Below are positions 25,218 to 35,398 of a stretch of 49,633 bases of DNA, in pieces. A program made the position numbers and the translations under genes. Within the stretch, counting starts at the first letter, position 1. Every line of letters starts with the position of its first letter. The DNA lies in assembly GCA_030684935.1 (NCBI GenBank), contig JAUXXH010000028.1, positions 1-49,633 of the forward strand. The letters run 5' to 3'. The stretch comes from Pseudolabrys sp. Lineage in GTDB: Bacteria > Pseudomonadota > Alphaproteobacteria > Rhizobiales > Xanthobacteraceae. The notes below the pieces were generated by a model. It did not search any database. It was not told where the DNA came from and worked only from the letters and a program-made list of their open reading frames with translations.

Positions 25218-25631
25218 ATGCCACACGCCGTTGTCAGCCCGCAAAAACGTCGTCAGGCGAAGACGCTTCGTCGCGGCATGACACGCGCGGAGACTTTGTT
25301 GTGGCGATATCTCAAAGCGCATCACCTTGATGGCGTGCAATTTCGCCGCCAGACGCCGGTCGGTCCGTACATCGCGGATTTCTGCAGCCATCGCATGCGC
25401 CTGGTCGTCGAGGTCGATGGCGAGACGCACGACTTTCAAGACCGGCATCAGCGTGATGCCATGCGCGACCGCTGGTTCGCGTCGCAAGGCTATCGTGTGC
25501 TGCGTTTCACCAATGATGATGTTCTCAGAAATCTCGAAGGCGTCATTGCCACCGTCGCCGGTGCATTACCCCCCTCCCTGTCCCTCCCCCACAAGGGGGG
25601 AGGGAACCCCAAAAATTCCGACGGAGCCTGA
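25218..25631 (+). CDS. DUF559 family endonuclease-like protein
   Basis: A 137-residue protein of the DUF559 family, which has the PD-(D/E)xK/Vsr-like nuclease fold. Family blocks are [28 protein letters not shown], then the putative catalytic D54 (YIADF), E65-x-D67 (VVEVDG) and H71, and [17 protein letters not shown]. Residues about 117-131 ([13 protein letters not shown]) are the translated right repeat; the family core ends before them. It lies in the same orientation as the urease genes and ends 2 bases before ureC. Activity has not been established for most of this family; a role in moving the flanking repeats is inference. Confidence 0.88.
   Translation: MPHAVVSPQKRRQAKTLRRGMTRAETLLWRYLKAHHLDGVQFRRQTPVGPYIADFCSHRMRLVVEVDGETHDFQDRHQRDAMRDRWFASQGYRVLRFTNDDVLRNLEGVIATVAGALPPSLSLPHKGGGNPKNSDGA
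25568..25607 (+). repeat. Family A palindromic repeat, right border of the DUF559 cassette
   Basis: Same orientation as 22697-22739 and inverted to 25173-25215, with only two substitutions in 40 bases (AA to GT near the middle). It is translated as the C-terminus of the DUF559 protein. Confidence 0.88.
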
Positions 25632-25633
25632 TC

Positions 25634-27343
<1,710 letters not shown>

Positions 27344-27346
27344 CTT

Positions 27347-27467
27347 CTTATCCCTCCCCCGCTTTCGGGGGAGGGTGGCCGCCGGAGGCGGCCGGGTGGG
27401 GGCCGTTGGCGAACCCCACCCCGGCTCGCTACGCTCGCCGACTCTCCCCTTTCAGGGGAGGGATAAG
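27347..27467. repeat. Palindromic interspersed repeat, family A-like (ureC-ureE gap)
   Basis: A 121-bp element with perfect outer inverted ends CTTATCCCTCCCC/GGGGAGGGATAAG and nested stems (CCTCCCCCG/CGGGGGAGG; GGCCGCC/GGCGGCC; CTCCCC/GGGGAG). It starts 3 bases after the ureC stop and its right end (AGGGATAAGGAAG) forms the ribosome binding site region of ureE. Confidence 0.85.
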
Positions 27468-27475
27468 GAAGAAAC

Positions 27476-27934
27476 ATGCACCGCGTCACATCCATCAAAT
27501 CCGCCGCCGACTGGAACGCCGCGCAAGTCATCGACCGCGTCGTGCTCGACGCCGATGACCGCAACCGGCGCCGCATCGTGCTGACCGGCGAGAAGGGCAC
27601 CGAACTCCTGCTCGACTTTGAAAAACCGGTCAGCCTGCGCGATGGCGACGGGCTGGTGCTCGATAACGGCGCGATCGTCGCCGTGGTCGGCGCGCCGGAG
27701 AGGCTGGTCGAAATCTGCGCGCACGGGGTGGAGTCGGTGCGGCTCGCCTGGCATCTCGGCAACCGCCACACTGACGTGCAGATCGTCGGCGAGCATCTCC
27801 GCATCCGCCGCGATCATGTGCTCGAGGACATGTTGCGCGGCCTCGGCGCGCTTTTGATTCCGCTGGAGGCGGCGTTCGATCCGGAGTCTCCGGCGCCGGG
27901 TAAGGAGCATGATCACGGGCATGATCATGGATGA
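27476..27934 (+). CDS. ureE: Urease accessory protein UreE (nickel metallochaperone)
   Basis: A 152-residue protein. The N-terminal part has the UreE fold ([23 protein letters not shown]...), the C-terminal part the metal-binding domain ([30 protein letters not shown], with the conserved His at GNRH), and the tail EHDHGHDHG is His-rich for nickel storage. ATG at 27476 with AAGGAAG upstream. The ureF frame begins inside its His-rich tail codons. Confidence 0.95.
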   Translation: MHRVTSIKSAADWNAAQVIDRVVLDADDRNRRRIVLTGEKGTELLLDFEKPVSLRDGDGLVLDNGAIVAVVGAPERLVEICAHGVESVRLAWHLGNRHTDVQIVGEHLRIRRDHVLEDMLRGLGALLIPLEAAFDPESPAPGKEHDHGHDHG

Positions 27935-28781
27935 TGTGCCGCGCAAAACTCCTTTATCCCTCCCCCCGCGAAGCGGTGGGGAGGGTCGACGCATGTCGCG
28001 CAAGCGACGTGCGTCGGGGTGGGGGGCTTCTTCGGAAACGCCGGCGCAAGCCGCTCCCCCCACCCCCGACCCCTCCCCACCACTCACTGCGTTCGTGGGG
28101 GGAGGGGAGAAGTCGCTTTACCGCCTGATGGCTTGGCTCTCACCGGCGTACCCGGTCGGCGCCTTCTCCTATTCCAGCGGCATCGAATGGGCGATCGAGG
28201 CCGGCGACGTCACCGACGCCGTGACGCTCAAGGACTGGCTCGCCGTCATGCTGGCCGAAGGCGGCGGCTATTGCGACGCCGTCTTCCTGGCGCAGGCGCA
28301 CCGCGCCAGCGCAAATGGTGACGACGCGGCGTTGCGCGGCGTCGCCGAACTCGCCGCGGCCTTTGCGCCGACCCGGGAGCGCCATCTGGAAACCACCGCG
28401 CAGGGCAACGCCTTTGTCGAGGCCACGCGGGCGGCCTGGCCCTGCGCGGCCATCGACCGGCTCAAGACCGTCTGGGATGGCCCGGTCGCCTATCCGGTGG
28501 CGGTCGGCGTCACCGCCAGCGGTCATGATGTGGCGCTTGAGCCGGCGCTGCTGGCTTATCTGCAGGCGGTGCTAGCCAACTGGGTGTCGGCCGGGGTACG
28601 GCTCATTCCCCTCGGACAAAGCGACGGCCTGCGCGTCATGGCGGCGCTGGAGCCGCTGGTCGCCGCCACGGCCCAACGCGCGCTCGCTGCCTCGCTCGGC
28701 GATCTCGGCTCGGCCGCGTTCCGCGCCGACCTCGCCAGCGCCCGGCACGAGACCCAGTACACTCGGCTGTTCCGGTCGTGA
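27909..28781 (+). CDS. ureF: Urease accessory protein UreF with repeat-encoded N-terminus
   Basis: The UreF domain begins at about residue 69 ([23 protein letters not shown]) and includes [15 protein letters not shown] and the C-terminal [12 protein letters not shown]. By family UreF bridges UreD and UreG in the nickel-insertion complex. Residues about 14-66 are the translation of a palindromic repeat (27951-28106), a low-complexity Pro/Gly/Arg stretch unlike UreF. In-frame starts are ATG at 27909, 27921 and 27927, inside the ureE tail, or GTG at 28095, which would skip most of the repeat but has no ribosome binding site. The real start needs experiment; the UreF identity is firm. Confidence 0.9.
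   Translation: MITGMIMDDVPRKTPLSLPPRSGGEGRRMSRKRRASGWGASSETPAQAAPPTPDPSPPLTAFVGGGEKSLYRLMAWLSPAYPVGAFSYSSGIEWAIEAGDVTDAVTLKDWLAVMLAEGGGYCDAVFLAQAHRASANGDDAALRGVAELAAAFAPTRERHLETTAQGNAFVEATRAAWPCAAIDRLKTVWDGPVAYPVAVGVTASGHDVALEPALLAYLQAVLANWVSAGVRLIPLGQSDGLRVMAALEPLVAATAQRALAASLGDLGSAAFRADLASARHETQYTRLFRS
27951..28106. repeat. Palindromic repeat, family A-like, inside the ureF open frame
   Basis: A composite with outer CTTTATCCCTCCCCCC and GGGGGGAGGGGAG arms and inner stems such as GACGCATGTCGCG/GCGACGTGCGTC and GGGGTGGGGGG/CCCCCCACCCC. It spans the 5' part of the ureF frame without introducing a stop. Confidence 0.8.
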
Positions 28782-28788
28782 CATTATT

Positions 28789-28878
28789 CGTCATGGCCGG
28801 GCTTGTCCCGGCCATCCACGTCTTGCTTATGTCTGACGATGAAAGACGTGGATGCCCGGCATAAAGCCGGGCATGACG
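28789..28878. repeat. Palindromic interspersed repeat, family C (ureF-ureG gap)
   Basis: A 90-bp element: CGTCATGGCCGGGC at the left is mirrored by GCCGGGCATGACG at the right, and CCATCCACGTCTT by AAGACGTGGATG nearer the centre. The type is common in genomes of this group. The ureG frame is open through its right end, which I regard as accidental. Confidence 0.85.
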
Positions 28879-28893
28879 GTCGAGAGGTTGAAA

Positions 28894-29511
28894 ATGAAGA
28901 ACCCACACGGCCCCTTGCGCGTCGGCGTCGGCGGTCCGGTCGGCTCCGGCAAGACCGCGCTGATGGATCTGCTATGCAAGAAGCTGCGCGATCGCTTCGA
29001 GATCGCCGCCATCACCAACGACATCTACACCAAGTGGGACGCCGAATATCTGGTGCGCTCCGGCGCGCTGGCGGCGGACCGCATCGCCGGCGTCGAGACC
29101 GGCGGCTGTCCGCACACCGCGATCCGCGAGGACGCCTCGATCAACCTCGCCGCGGTCGCGGAGATGCGCGCCAAGTTTCCCCAACTCGATCTGGTGCTGA
29201 TCGAATCCGGCGGCGACAACCTGGCCGCGACGTTTTCGCCGGAACTGGCCGACATCACCATCTACGTCATCGACGTCGCCGCCGGCGACAAGATCCCGTC
29301 CAAAGGCGGGCCGGGCATCACGCGCTCCGACCTGCTGGTGATCAACAAGATCGATCTCGCGCCCTATGTCGGGGCCTCGCTCGAGGTCATGGACCGCGAC
29401 GCCAAAAAGATGCGCGGCGCGCGGCCCTTCGTCTTCACCAACATGCGCGAGGGCAAGGGCGTCGACGAGATCGCCGCATTCATTGAGCAGAAGGGCGGAT
29501 TACGCGCATGA
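28894..29511 (+). CDS. ureG: Urease accessory GTPase UreG
   Basis: A 205-residue SIMIBI-class GTPase. The P-loop GPVGSGKT is at residues 14-21, the nickel-binding CPH motif at 72-74 ([13 protein letters not shown]), the DxxG-like ESGGDN and the guanine motif NKIDL follow. It delivers nickel to apo-urease with UreD and UreF. ATG at 28894 with GAGAGG upstream is preferred over an earlier in-frame ATG at 28852 lying in the repeat. Its TGA overlaps the amidase ATG (ATGA). Confidence 0.97.
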   Translation: MKNPHGPLRVGVGGPVGSGKTALMDLLCKKLRDRFEIAAITNDIYTKWDAEYLVRSGALAADRIAGVETGGCPHTAIREDASINLAAVAEMRAKFPQLDLVLIESGGDNLAATFSPELADITIYVIDVAAGDKIPSKGGPGITRSDLLVINKIDLAPYVGASLEVMDRDAKKMRGARPFVFTNMREGKGVDEIAAFIEQKGGLRA

Positions 29512-30797
29512 CGGCACAGGAACGGCTGGACGCGGCGCTGGCGCGCATTGACGACCCCAAAGGCGAGGGCGCGCGCGCCTGCCTCACCGTCTATCGCGAC
29601 GCCGCCAAAGCTCAGGCTGAAGCCGCCGATGCGCGGGCGCGTCACGGCATCACGCTGGGACCGCTGGACGGCGTCATTGTCAGCATCAAGGACCTGTTCG
29701 ATGTCGCCGGCGAGGTGACGCGGGCCGGCTCAAAGCTTCTGGCCGAGGAGGGCGCGCTTGCCGCCGCCGATGCGCCGGTGGTGCAGCGGCTGCGCGCGGC
29801 CGGTGCGGTCATCATCGCCAAGACCAACATGTCGGAATTCGCCTTCACCGGCGTCGGCATGAACCCGCATTACGGCACGCCGGGCAATCCGGCCGACCGC
29901 GCGCGTGTGCCGGGCGGTTCGTCGTCCGGTGCGGTCGTCGCCGCTGCCGACGGCATGTGCGAGATCGCCATCGGCACCGACACCGGTGGCTCGATCCGCA
30001 TTCCGGCGTCGCTGTGCGGCCTGGTCGGCTACAAGCCGAGCGCGTGGCGGATTCCGACCACGGGTGCGTTCCCGCTGTCGCAGACCATGGATTCGATCGG
30101 CCCGATCGCGCCATCGGTCGCCGCCTGCGCCAAGGCCGATGCGGTGATGGCCGGCGAAGCGTTCCTGCCGCTTGAGGCGCCGCCGCTCGCGGGGCTGCGC
30201 ATCGGCATTGCCCAGGGCATGCCGCTCGACAAACTCGACGAGACCGTGACCAAGGGTTTTGCCGCCGGGCTCGACGCGCTGAAGCGCGCCGGAGCGCGTC
30301 TTTCCGACCATCCGCTGCCGCTGCTGGAGGACCAGGCCCGCGTCAACAGCCGTGGCGGCGTGCAGCCGCCGGAAGCCTTCACCGTCCACCGCGACCGGCT
30401 CGACCGGCGCGGCGAGCTGGTCGATCCCAATGTCCGCGCCCGGCTGGAACGGGCGCGGACCATCAGCGCCGCCGATTACATCGCGATGCTGAACGAGCGC
30501 AATGCGCTGGTGCGGCGCATGGATGCGCAGCTTGCCGACCTCGACGTGCTGGTGATGCCGACCACGCCGATCGTCGCGCCGACCATCGACGAGATGTCGG
30601 CGCAGGACGTCTTTGCGCGCAAGAACGCCATGTTGCTCCGCAACACCTCGATCTGGAATTTCTTCGACGCCTGCGCCATTTCGCTGCCGCTGCCGGGCGA
30701 CGGCTTGCCCTGCGGCCTGATGCTGGTGGCGCGCAATGGCCACGACCACCGGCTGTTCCGCATCGCCGCGGCGGTGGAGCGCCTGCTGGCCGCGTGA
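29508..30797 (+). CDS. Amidase signature family enzyme
   Basis: A 429-residue amidase with the Ser-cisSer-Lys triad visible: K61 (VSIKDLFD), the GGSSSGA cluster at 136-142 holding the cis-Ser, and nucleophile S162 ([13 protein letters not shown]). The start overlaps the ureG stop by 4 bp, so it is translated with the urease operon. Inference: it releases ammonia or a ureido product from an amide that feeds the urease, in the manner of AtzE/allophanate-hydrolase-like enzymes; the substrate cannot be told. It ends 2 bp from the convergent MarR gene. Confidence 0.9.
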   Translation: MTAQERLDAALARIDDPKGEGARACLTVYRDAAKAQAEAADARARHGITLGPLDGVIVSIKDLFDVAGEVTRAGSKLLAEEGALAAADAPVVQRLRAAGAVIIAKTNMSEFAFTGVGMNPHYGTPGNPADRARVPGGSSSGAVVAAADGMCEIAIGTDTGGSIRIPASLCGLVGYKPSAWRIPTTGAFPLSQTMDSIGPIAPSVAACAKADAVMAGEAFLPLEAPPLAGLRIGIAQGMPLDKLDETVTKGFAAGLDALKRAGARLSDHPLPLLEDQARVNSRGGVQPPEAFTVHRDRLDRRGELVDPNVRARLERARTISAADYIAMLNERNALVRRMDAQLADLDVLVMPTTPIVAPTIDEMSAQDVFARKNAMLLRNTSIWNFFDACAISLPLPGDGLPCGLMLVARNGHDHRLFRIAAAVERLLAA

Positions 30798-30799
30798 TG

Positions 30800-31276
30800 T
30801 TAGAAATCGCGGGCCGCCTCGAACATCATGCGGTAGCGCTCGGGGCCCAGCTTCTGCTTCAGCGCGGCTTCGTGTTCGGCTGCCAGCGCCTTCGCCCGCG
30901 CCAGCAGCTTCCGGCCGTCGCGGGTCAGGTGCAGGGCGTGGCGGCGCCCGTCATCGGCGTCAGCCAGGCGCTGGGTCAAGGCGCGCTGCTCCAGCCCGTG
31001 CAGCAGCCGCACCAGCCGGGCCCGCTCGATGCCAAGCGTCGCCGCCAGCGCCGATTGCGACAGCCCGGCATTGGCGCCGATCACCACCAGCACCGAAAAC
31101 TGCGCCGGGCTCAGGTCAACGCCGGACAGGCGGCGGATGAAGTCCTGAAACACCCAGACCTGCACGCGGCGCACGAAATAACCGAGCCTGTTGTTGAGGT
31201 CGTCCAGATCGACCGCCGGCCCGGTTTCGGCAGGCTTGACGATGGCGAGCTTGGCAGCGCGTTTGCTTGACCGCAT
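30800..31276 (-). CDS. MarR family transcriptional regulator
   Basis: A 158-residue winged-helix regulator. The DNA-binding region reads LSPAQFSVLVVIGANAGLSQSALAATLGIERARLVRLLHGLEQRALTQR with the wing ADADDGRRHALHLT. ATG at 31276 is preceded by GGAGG. It is divergent from a branched-chain-type ABC importer, and a palindrome lies between them, so it likely controls that operon or itself in response to an aromatic or acid ligand. Confidence 0.92.
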   Translation of the reverse strand: MRSSKRAAKLAIVKPAETGPAVDLDDLNNRLGYFVRRVQVWVFQDFIRRLSGVDLSPAQFSVLVVIGANAGLSQSALAATLGIERARLVRLLHGLEQRALTQRLADADDGRRHALHLTRDGRKLLARAKALAAEHEAALKQKLGPERYRMMFEAARDF

Positions 31277-31303
31277 TGCAGCATCCTCCGGCGACAATAT
31301 CGA

Positions 31304-31332
31304 TGTTGACGGATTTGTTGTCCACGTCAACA
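31304..31332. promoter_or_regulatory. Candidate MarR operator overlapping a promoter
   Basis: TGTTGACG (31304-31311) and CGTCAACA (31325-31332) are perfect inverted 8-mers 13 bases apart. TTGACG within the left arm could be a -35 box, with AACAAT 17 bases downstream as a weak -10 for the solute-binding gene at 31475. Position 28 bases upstream of the marR start suits autoregulation as well. Confidence 0.55.
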
Positions 31333-31474
31333 ATATGCCGAGGGTGTCGGCCGTCGCGCCGGAAATGGCGCGTCGCGGCGACATTTCGCCGTCGGTTTTC
31401 TCACTTGTAAGAACCGGAATGAATCCGGCATCATCTGCCGCAACAGCCCATGAGCAGGGCCAGGGAGGACAACA

Positions 31475-32719
31475 ATGAGCCGCAAATCGCAGAATTCGAC
31501 CCGCGTCAGCCGCCGCACGTTCAGTGCCGGGCTTGGCGCCGTGGGCTTTATCGCCGGCACCGCGCCGTTCAACATCGTTCGCGCGCAGGGCGCAGCGCTC
31601 AAGGTGGGCGTGTTGCTGCCGCGCTCGGGTTATCAGGCCGGCATCGGCCAGGATTGCCAGCGCGGCGTCGATATCGCCGCCGGCATTCTCAAGGATATGG
31701 GCATGCCGTCGTTGCAGATCGTCAACGCCGACACTGAAACCAATGTCGAAATCGCCCGCTCGCGCGCCGAGAAGCTGATCTCCGAAGGCGCCCAGCTGCT
31801 GGTCGGCGCTTTCGACTCCGGGCAGTCGACCGCGATCGCGCAGGTGGCCGAGCAGAAGGGCATTCCCTACGTCATCAATATCGCCGCCGCCCCGCCGATC
31901 ACCGAGCAGGGATACAAGTTCGTGTTCCGCAACTTCCCCACCGCGCCGATGATCCTGGGTGACGCTTTCGCCAACCAGAAGGAAATCTTCGCCGCAGTCG
32001 GCGCGGCGCCGAAGACCGCGGTGTTCCTGCACGTCAACGACACCTTCGGCACGGCGATGAAGGGCGGCATCGGCGCGGTGATGCCGAAGTTCGACATGCC
32101 CTACAAGATCGTCGAGACCATCGCCTACGATCCGGCGGCGCGCGACCTGTCGGTGGAAATCTCCAAAGCCAAGGCGACCGGGGCCGAGGCCATGATCGTG
32201 GTCAGCCGCCTCAATGACGCGATCCTGCTGACCCGCGAACTGGTCAAGCAGCGCTGGTCGCCGACCACCATCCTCAGCATGGGGCCGGGCTGGTACGAAG
32301 ATCAGTATCTGAAGACCCTCGGCAAACTGTCGGACGGGCCGCTCAGCTTCGTGCCGTGGTACGATCCGAACAAGCCGCTCAGCAAGCAGCTCGAGGCGGC
32401 GCTGGCCAAGGCCCATGCCGGCGTCAACCTCAACACCAACCACGTCTACACCTTCGAGGCGCTGCTGGTGGCCGCCGACGCTTACAAGCGCGCCGGCTCG
32501 ACCGATCCGAAGGCGCTGGCCGACGCCATCCGCACCACCAATATCACCAACAATGTCAGCCCCGGCCCCGGCATCCAGTTCGATGCCAAGGGCCAGAACT
32601 CGGCGCTGAAGAACTCGGCGATCCAGAACCGTGCCGGCAAGCTGGTGACGGTGGCGCCGAAGGTGGCCGCCAACGCCAAGCCGGAATGGCCGCTGGCGCC
32701 CTACGACAAGCGCGCCTGA
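31475..32719 (+). CDS. Branched-chain-type ABC transporter, solute-binding protein
   Basis: A 414-residue type-1 periplasmic binding protein (LivJ/LivK-like, receptor ligand-binding fold). The N-terminus has a twin-arginine signal (SRRTFSAGLGAVGF, residues 12-25), and the mature part begins near AQGAALKVGVLLPRSG. A good GGGAGG site precedes ATG at 31475. It is the first gene of a five-gene importer. Family members bind branched-chain amino acids, amides, urea or aromatic acids; the ligand here is not evident. Confidence 0.9.
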   Translation: MSRKSQNSTRVSRRTFSAGLGAVGFIAGTAPFNIVRAQGAALKVGVLLPRSGYQAGIGQDCQRGVDIAAGILKDMGMPSLQIVNADTETNVEIARSRAEKLISEGAQLLVGAFDSGQSTAIAQVAEQKGIPYVINIAAAPPITEQGYKFVFRNFPTAPMILGDAFANQKEIFAAVGAAPKTAVFLHVNDTFGTAMKGGIGAVMPKFDMPYKIVETIAYDPAARDLSVEISKAKATGAEAMIVVSRLNDAILLTRELVKQRWSPTTILSMGPGWYEDQYLKTLGKLSDGPLSFVPWYDPNKPLSKQLEAALAKAHAGVNLNTNHVYTFEALLVAADAYKRAGSTDPKALADAIRTTNITNNVSPGPGIQFDAKGQNSALKNSAIQNRAGKLVTVAPKVAANAKPEWPLAPYDKRA

Positions 32720-32790
32720 CGCCGGCTCGCATGCGATCCGTCCCCCTGAGACGCCCGGCGCATTGCGCCGGGCCGCGATAGGACCAATCT

Positions 32791-33663
32791 GTGCCCGCAG
32801 AAGTCTATCTCAATGTCGCCGTCGGCGGGGTGCTGACCGGTCTGGTCTACGGGCTGATGGCGCTGGGCCTGTCGGTCATTTTCGGCGTGGTGCGCGTGGT
32901 CAACTTCGCTCATGGCGAGATGATGACCATCGCCATGTATATTGCGATCGTGCTGTTCGCGACGTTCCGCATCGACCCGCTGATCATGCTGTTGCCGATC
33001 GCCGCGCTGCTGTTCGGCCTTGGCTATGTGATGCAGGCCGGGCTGATCAACCGCTTCATCACACGCCCCGAGCACAGCCAGTTTCTGCTCCTGGTCGCGG
33101 TCGCCATCATCATGATCAACGTGCTGCTGATCATTTTCGGGCCGGACGCCCAGAACGTCCAGACCGCCTATTCCTACGACAGCTTCCAGATCGGCCCGCT
33201 GATCGTCGATGCTGCCAAGGTCTATGCCGCGGCCGCCGCCCTGGTGGTAACGGCGGCGCTGTTCGCCTTCTTCCGCTACACCCACATCGGCACCGCGATC
33301 CGCGCCTGCGCCGACAATTACACCGGCGCGCTGGTGGTCGGTCTCGACGTCAAGCGGCTCTATGCCTTGACCTTCGGCCTCGGCTCGGCCTGCGTCGGCG
33401 CGGCCGGCACCATGCTGCTGCTGATCTTCGACGTCACGCCGGCGGCGGGCCCGGCCTATACGCTTCTCGCCTTTGTCATCGTCATCACCGGCGGTCTCGG
33501 CTCGATGCCCGGCGCGCTGCTTGGCGGGATACTGATCGGCCTCACCGAAGCGATGGCCGGCCTCATGTTTTCGCCGTCGGCCAAGAGCATGTTTGCCTTC
33601 GGCATCCTGGTTCTGGTGCTGCTGTTCCGGCCGCAGGGCATCATGGGCAAGAGGGCCGCATGA
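32791..33663 (+). CDS. livH: Branched-chain-type ABC transporter, permease LivH-like
   Basis: A 290-residue inner-membrane permease with about eight hydrophobic segments and the family blocks LTGLVYGLMALGLSVIFGVVRVVNFAHGEMM and GGLGSMPGALLGGILIGL. The start is GTG at 32791 with AGGA upstream. Its stop overlaps the livM start (ATGA-type junction), indicating coupling. Confidence 0.94.
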   Translation: MPAEVYLNVAVGGVLTGLVYGLMALGLSVIFGVVRVVNFAHGEMMTIAMYIAIVLFATFRIDPLIMLLPIAALLFGLGYVMQAGLINRFITRPEHSQFLLLVAVAIIMINVLLIIFGPDAQNVQTAYSYDSFQIGPLIVDAAKVYAAAAALVVTAALFAFFRYTHIGTAIRACADNYTGALVVGLDVKRLYALTFGLGSACVGAAGTMLLLIFDVTPAAGPAYTLLAFVIVITGGLGSMPGALLGGILIGLTEAMAGLMFSPSAKSMFAFGILVLVLLFRPQGIMGKRAA

Positions 33664-34676
33664 TGGGCGGCTTCCTCTCACGCCTGGTCGACGGCATTCC
33701 GGCGCGGGGTCTCATCCTGCTCGGCGTGCTGCTGGTCGCGCTGATCGCGGCGCCGCTGTTCGCCGGCTCCTATCTGCTGACGGTGCTGATCCTGATCCTG
33801 TATTTCGCCTATATCGGTCAGGCCTGGAACATCATGATGGGCTTTGCCGGCCAGCTGTCGCTCGGCCACGCGCTTTATGTCGGTCTCGGCGCCTATACTG
33901 CCGCCGCGCTCTATGTGCATTTCGGCATCGGGCCGTGGATCGGCCTTCTGGTGGCGGTGCCGATCGCGGCGCTGGCCGGCGCCTTCATAGGCTTCCTGGC
34001 GTTTCGCTTTCGCGTCGGCGGCGTCTACTTCGCCATTCTCACCATTGCGGTCGCCGAATTCGCCCGCGTCGGCTTCGATCACCTGACCTGGACCAAGGGC
34101 TCGGCCGGGCTGTTTTTGCCGGTGGCGCAGTACACGCACAATGACCTGTGGAATCTGCGCGGCCATCCGGTGATGTTCTATTACATCCTGCTGACGGCGA
34201 CCGTTCTGGCGCTGATCGGCTGCCGGGCGCTGCTGCAAAGCCGCATGGGCTATTTCTGGCAGGCGATCCGCGAAGACGAAGAAGCGGCGCGCTCGGCCGG
34301 CATCGACACGTTCTATTACAAGATGGTGGCGGTGGTGATCTCGGCCGGCATGACTTCGTTCGCCGGTGTGATCTATGCGTTCTTCTACAACAACCTGTTT
34401 CCGGAGCAGGTGTTTCATATCTCCCGCTCGATCGAGATCATCCTCGGGCCCATTGTCGGCGGCGTCGGCACGCTGTTCGGGCCGATTCTTGGTGCCTTCA
34501 TCCTGACCGGGCTGGCCGAGACGCTGTCCGCCACCCTGGAAGGTCTCGGCATCGACCTGCCGGGCGCCAAGCAGGTGTTCTACGGCATCTGCCTGCTGCT
34601 GGTCATCGTGGCGCTGCCGGACGGCGTATGGCCGTGGCTGCGCAAGCGCATCGGCCTGACGGAGCGCGGCTCATGA
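33660..34676 (+). CDS. livM: Branched-chain-type ABC transporter, permease LivM-like
   Basis: A 338-residue permease. Typical LivM blocks are IGQAWNIMMGFAGQLSLGHAL, RFRVGGVYFAILTIAVAEF, AIREDEEAARSAGID and GPIVGGVGTLFGPILGAF. ATG at 33660 overlaps the stop of livH; the open frame extends far upstream in the livH region but that part is a shadow. Its end overlaps livG by 4 bp. Confidence 0.94.
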   Translation: MMGGFLSRLVDGIPARGLILLGVLLVALIAAPLFAGSYLLTVLILILYFAYIGQAWNIMMGFAGQLSLGHALYVGLGAYTAAALYVHFGIGPWIGLLVAVPIAALAGAFIGFLAFRFRVGGVYFAILTIAVAEFARVGFDHLTWTKGSAGLFLPVAQYTHNDLWNLRGHPVMFYYILLTATVLALIGCRALLQSRMGYFWQAIREDEEAARSAGIDTFYYKMVAVVISAGMTSFAGVIYAFFYNNLFPEQVFHISRSIEIILGPIVGGVGTLFGPILGAFILTGLAETLSATLEGLGIDLPGAKQVFYGICLLLVIVALPDGVWPWLRKRIGLTERGS

Positions 34677-35398
34677 GCGCGCTGTTGTCGGTCGACACCA
34701 TCAGCAAGCGCTTCCGCGGTCTGGTCGCGGTCGACCGGCTGACCTTCGAGGTGCCCGAAGGCGGCATCTTCGCCGTCATCGGTCCGAACGGCGCCGGCAA
34801 GACCACGCTGTTCAACATGATCGCCGGGGTGTTTCCGCCCGACAACGGCACCATCACCTTCGCCGGCGAGCGCATCGACGGGCTCACCCCCGACAAGATC
34901 TGCCGGCGCGGCATCGGCCGCACCTTCCAGATCGTGCGGCCGTTCCCGGCGCTGTCGGTGGAGGACAATGTCATCGTCGGCGCGCTGCTGCACCGCCATC
35001 AGGTGGAGGCGGCGCGCGCCCATGCGCACGAGGTGCTGCGCCGCCTCGACCTCTACGACAAGCGCGACCAGCGCGCCTCGTCGCTGACGCTGCCCGACCG
35101 CAAGCGGCTGGAGGTTGCGCGCGCACTGGCGACCGATCCGAAGCTGCTGCTGCTCGACGAGGTGATGGCCGGGCTGCGCCCGACCGAGACCGACCGCATC
35201 GTCTCCATCCTGCAGGAACTCAACCGCGAGAGCGGGCTGACCATTCTGCTGATCGAGCACGTGATGCGCGCGGTGATGGCGCTGGCGGAGCGCATTCTGG
35301 TCATGCACCACGGCGCTTCGATCGCCGAAGGTCCGCCGGAACAGGTGACGCGCGACCCGGCCGTGATCCACTCCTATCTTGGGGCGGAGGCGGTCTGA
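34673..35398 (+). CDS. livG: Branched-chain-type ABC transporter, ATPase LivG-like
   Basis: A 241-residue ABC ATPase. Walker A GPNGAGKT is at residues 37-44 and the H-loop region LIEHVMRAVM is normal. The ABC signature is altered: LTLPDRKRLEVARAL replaces LSGGQ, and Walker B reads LLLLDEVMAGL with Val in place of the usual Pro. Similar variants are common in this LivG subfamily, so I read it as functional when paired with the canonical LivF. ATG at 34673 overlaps livM. Confidence 0.93.
   Translation: MSALLSVDTISKRFRGLVAVDRLTFEVPEGGIFAVIGPNGAGKTTLFNMIAGVFPPDNGTITFAGERIDGLTPDKICRRGIGRTFQIVRPFPALSVEDNVIVGALLHRHQVEAARAHAHEVLRRLDLYDKRDQRASSLTLPDRKRLEVARALATDPKLLLLDEVMAGLRPTETDRIVSILQELNRESGLTILLIEHVMRAVMALAERILVMHHGASIAEGPPEQVTRDPAVIHSYLGAEAV

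Larger units (their letters stand above)
25173..25607 (+). mobile_element. Candidate mobile cassette: DUF559 gene between inverted palindromic repeats
   Basis: The left repeat 25173-25215 and right repeat 25568-25607 are inverted copies of each other (38 of 40 aligned bases). They tightly enclose one gene: its ATG at 25218 starts 2 bases after the left copy and its last codons run through the right one. A solo copy stands before ureD at 22697-22739. The unit splits the normally adjacent ureB and ureC. No target duplication could be recognised by eye. Confidence 0.65.
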
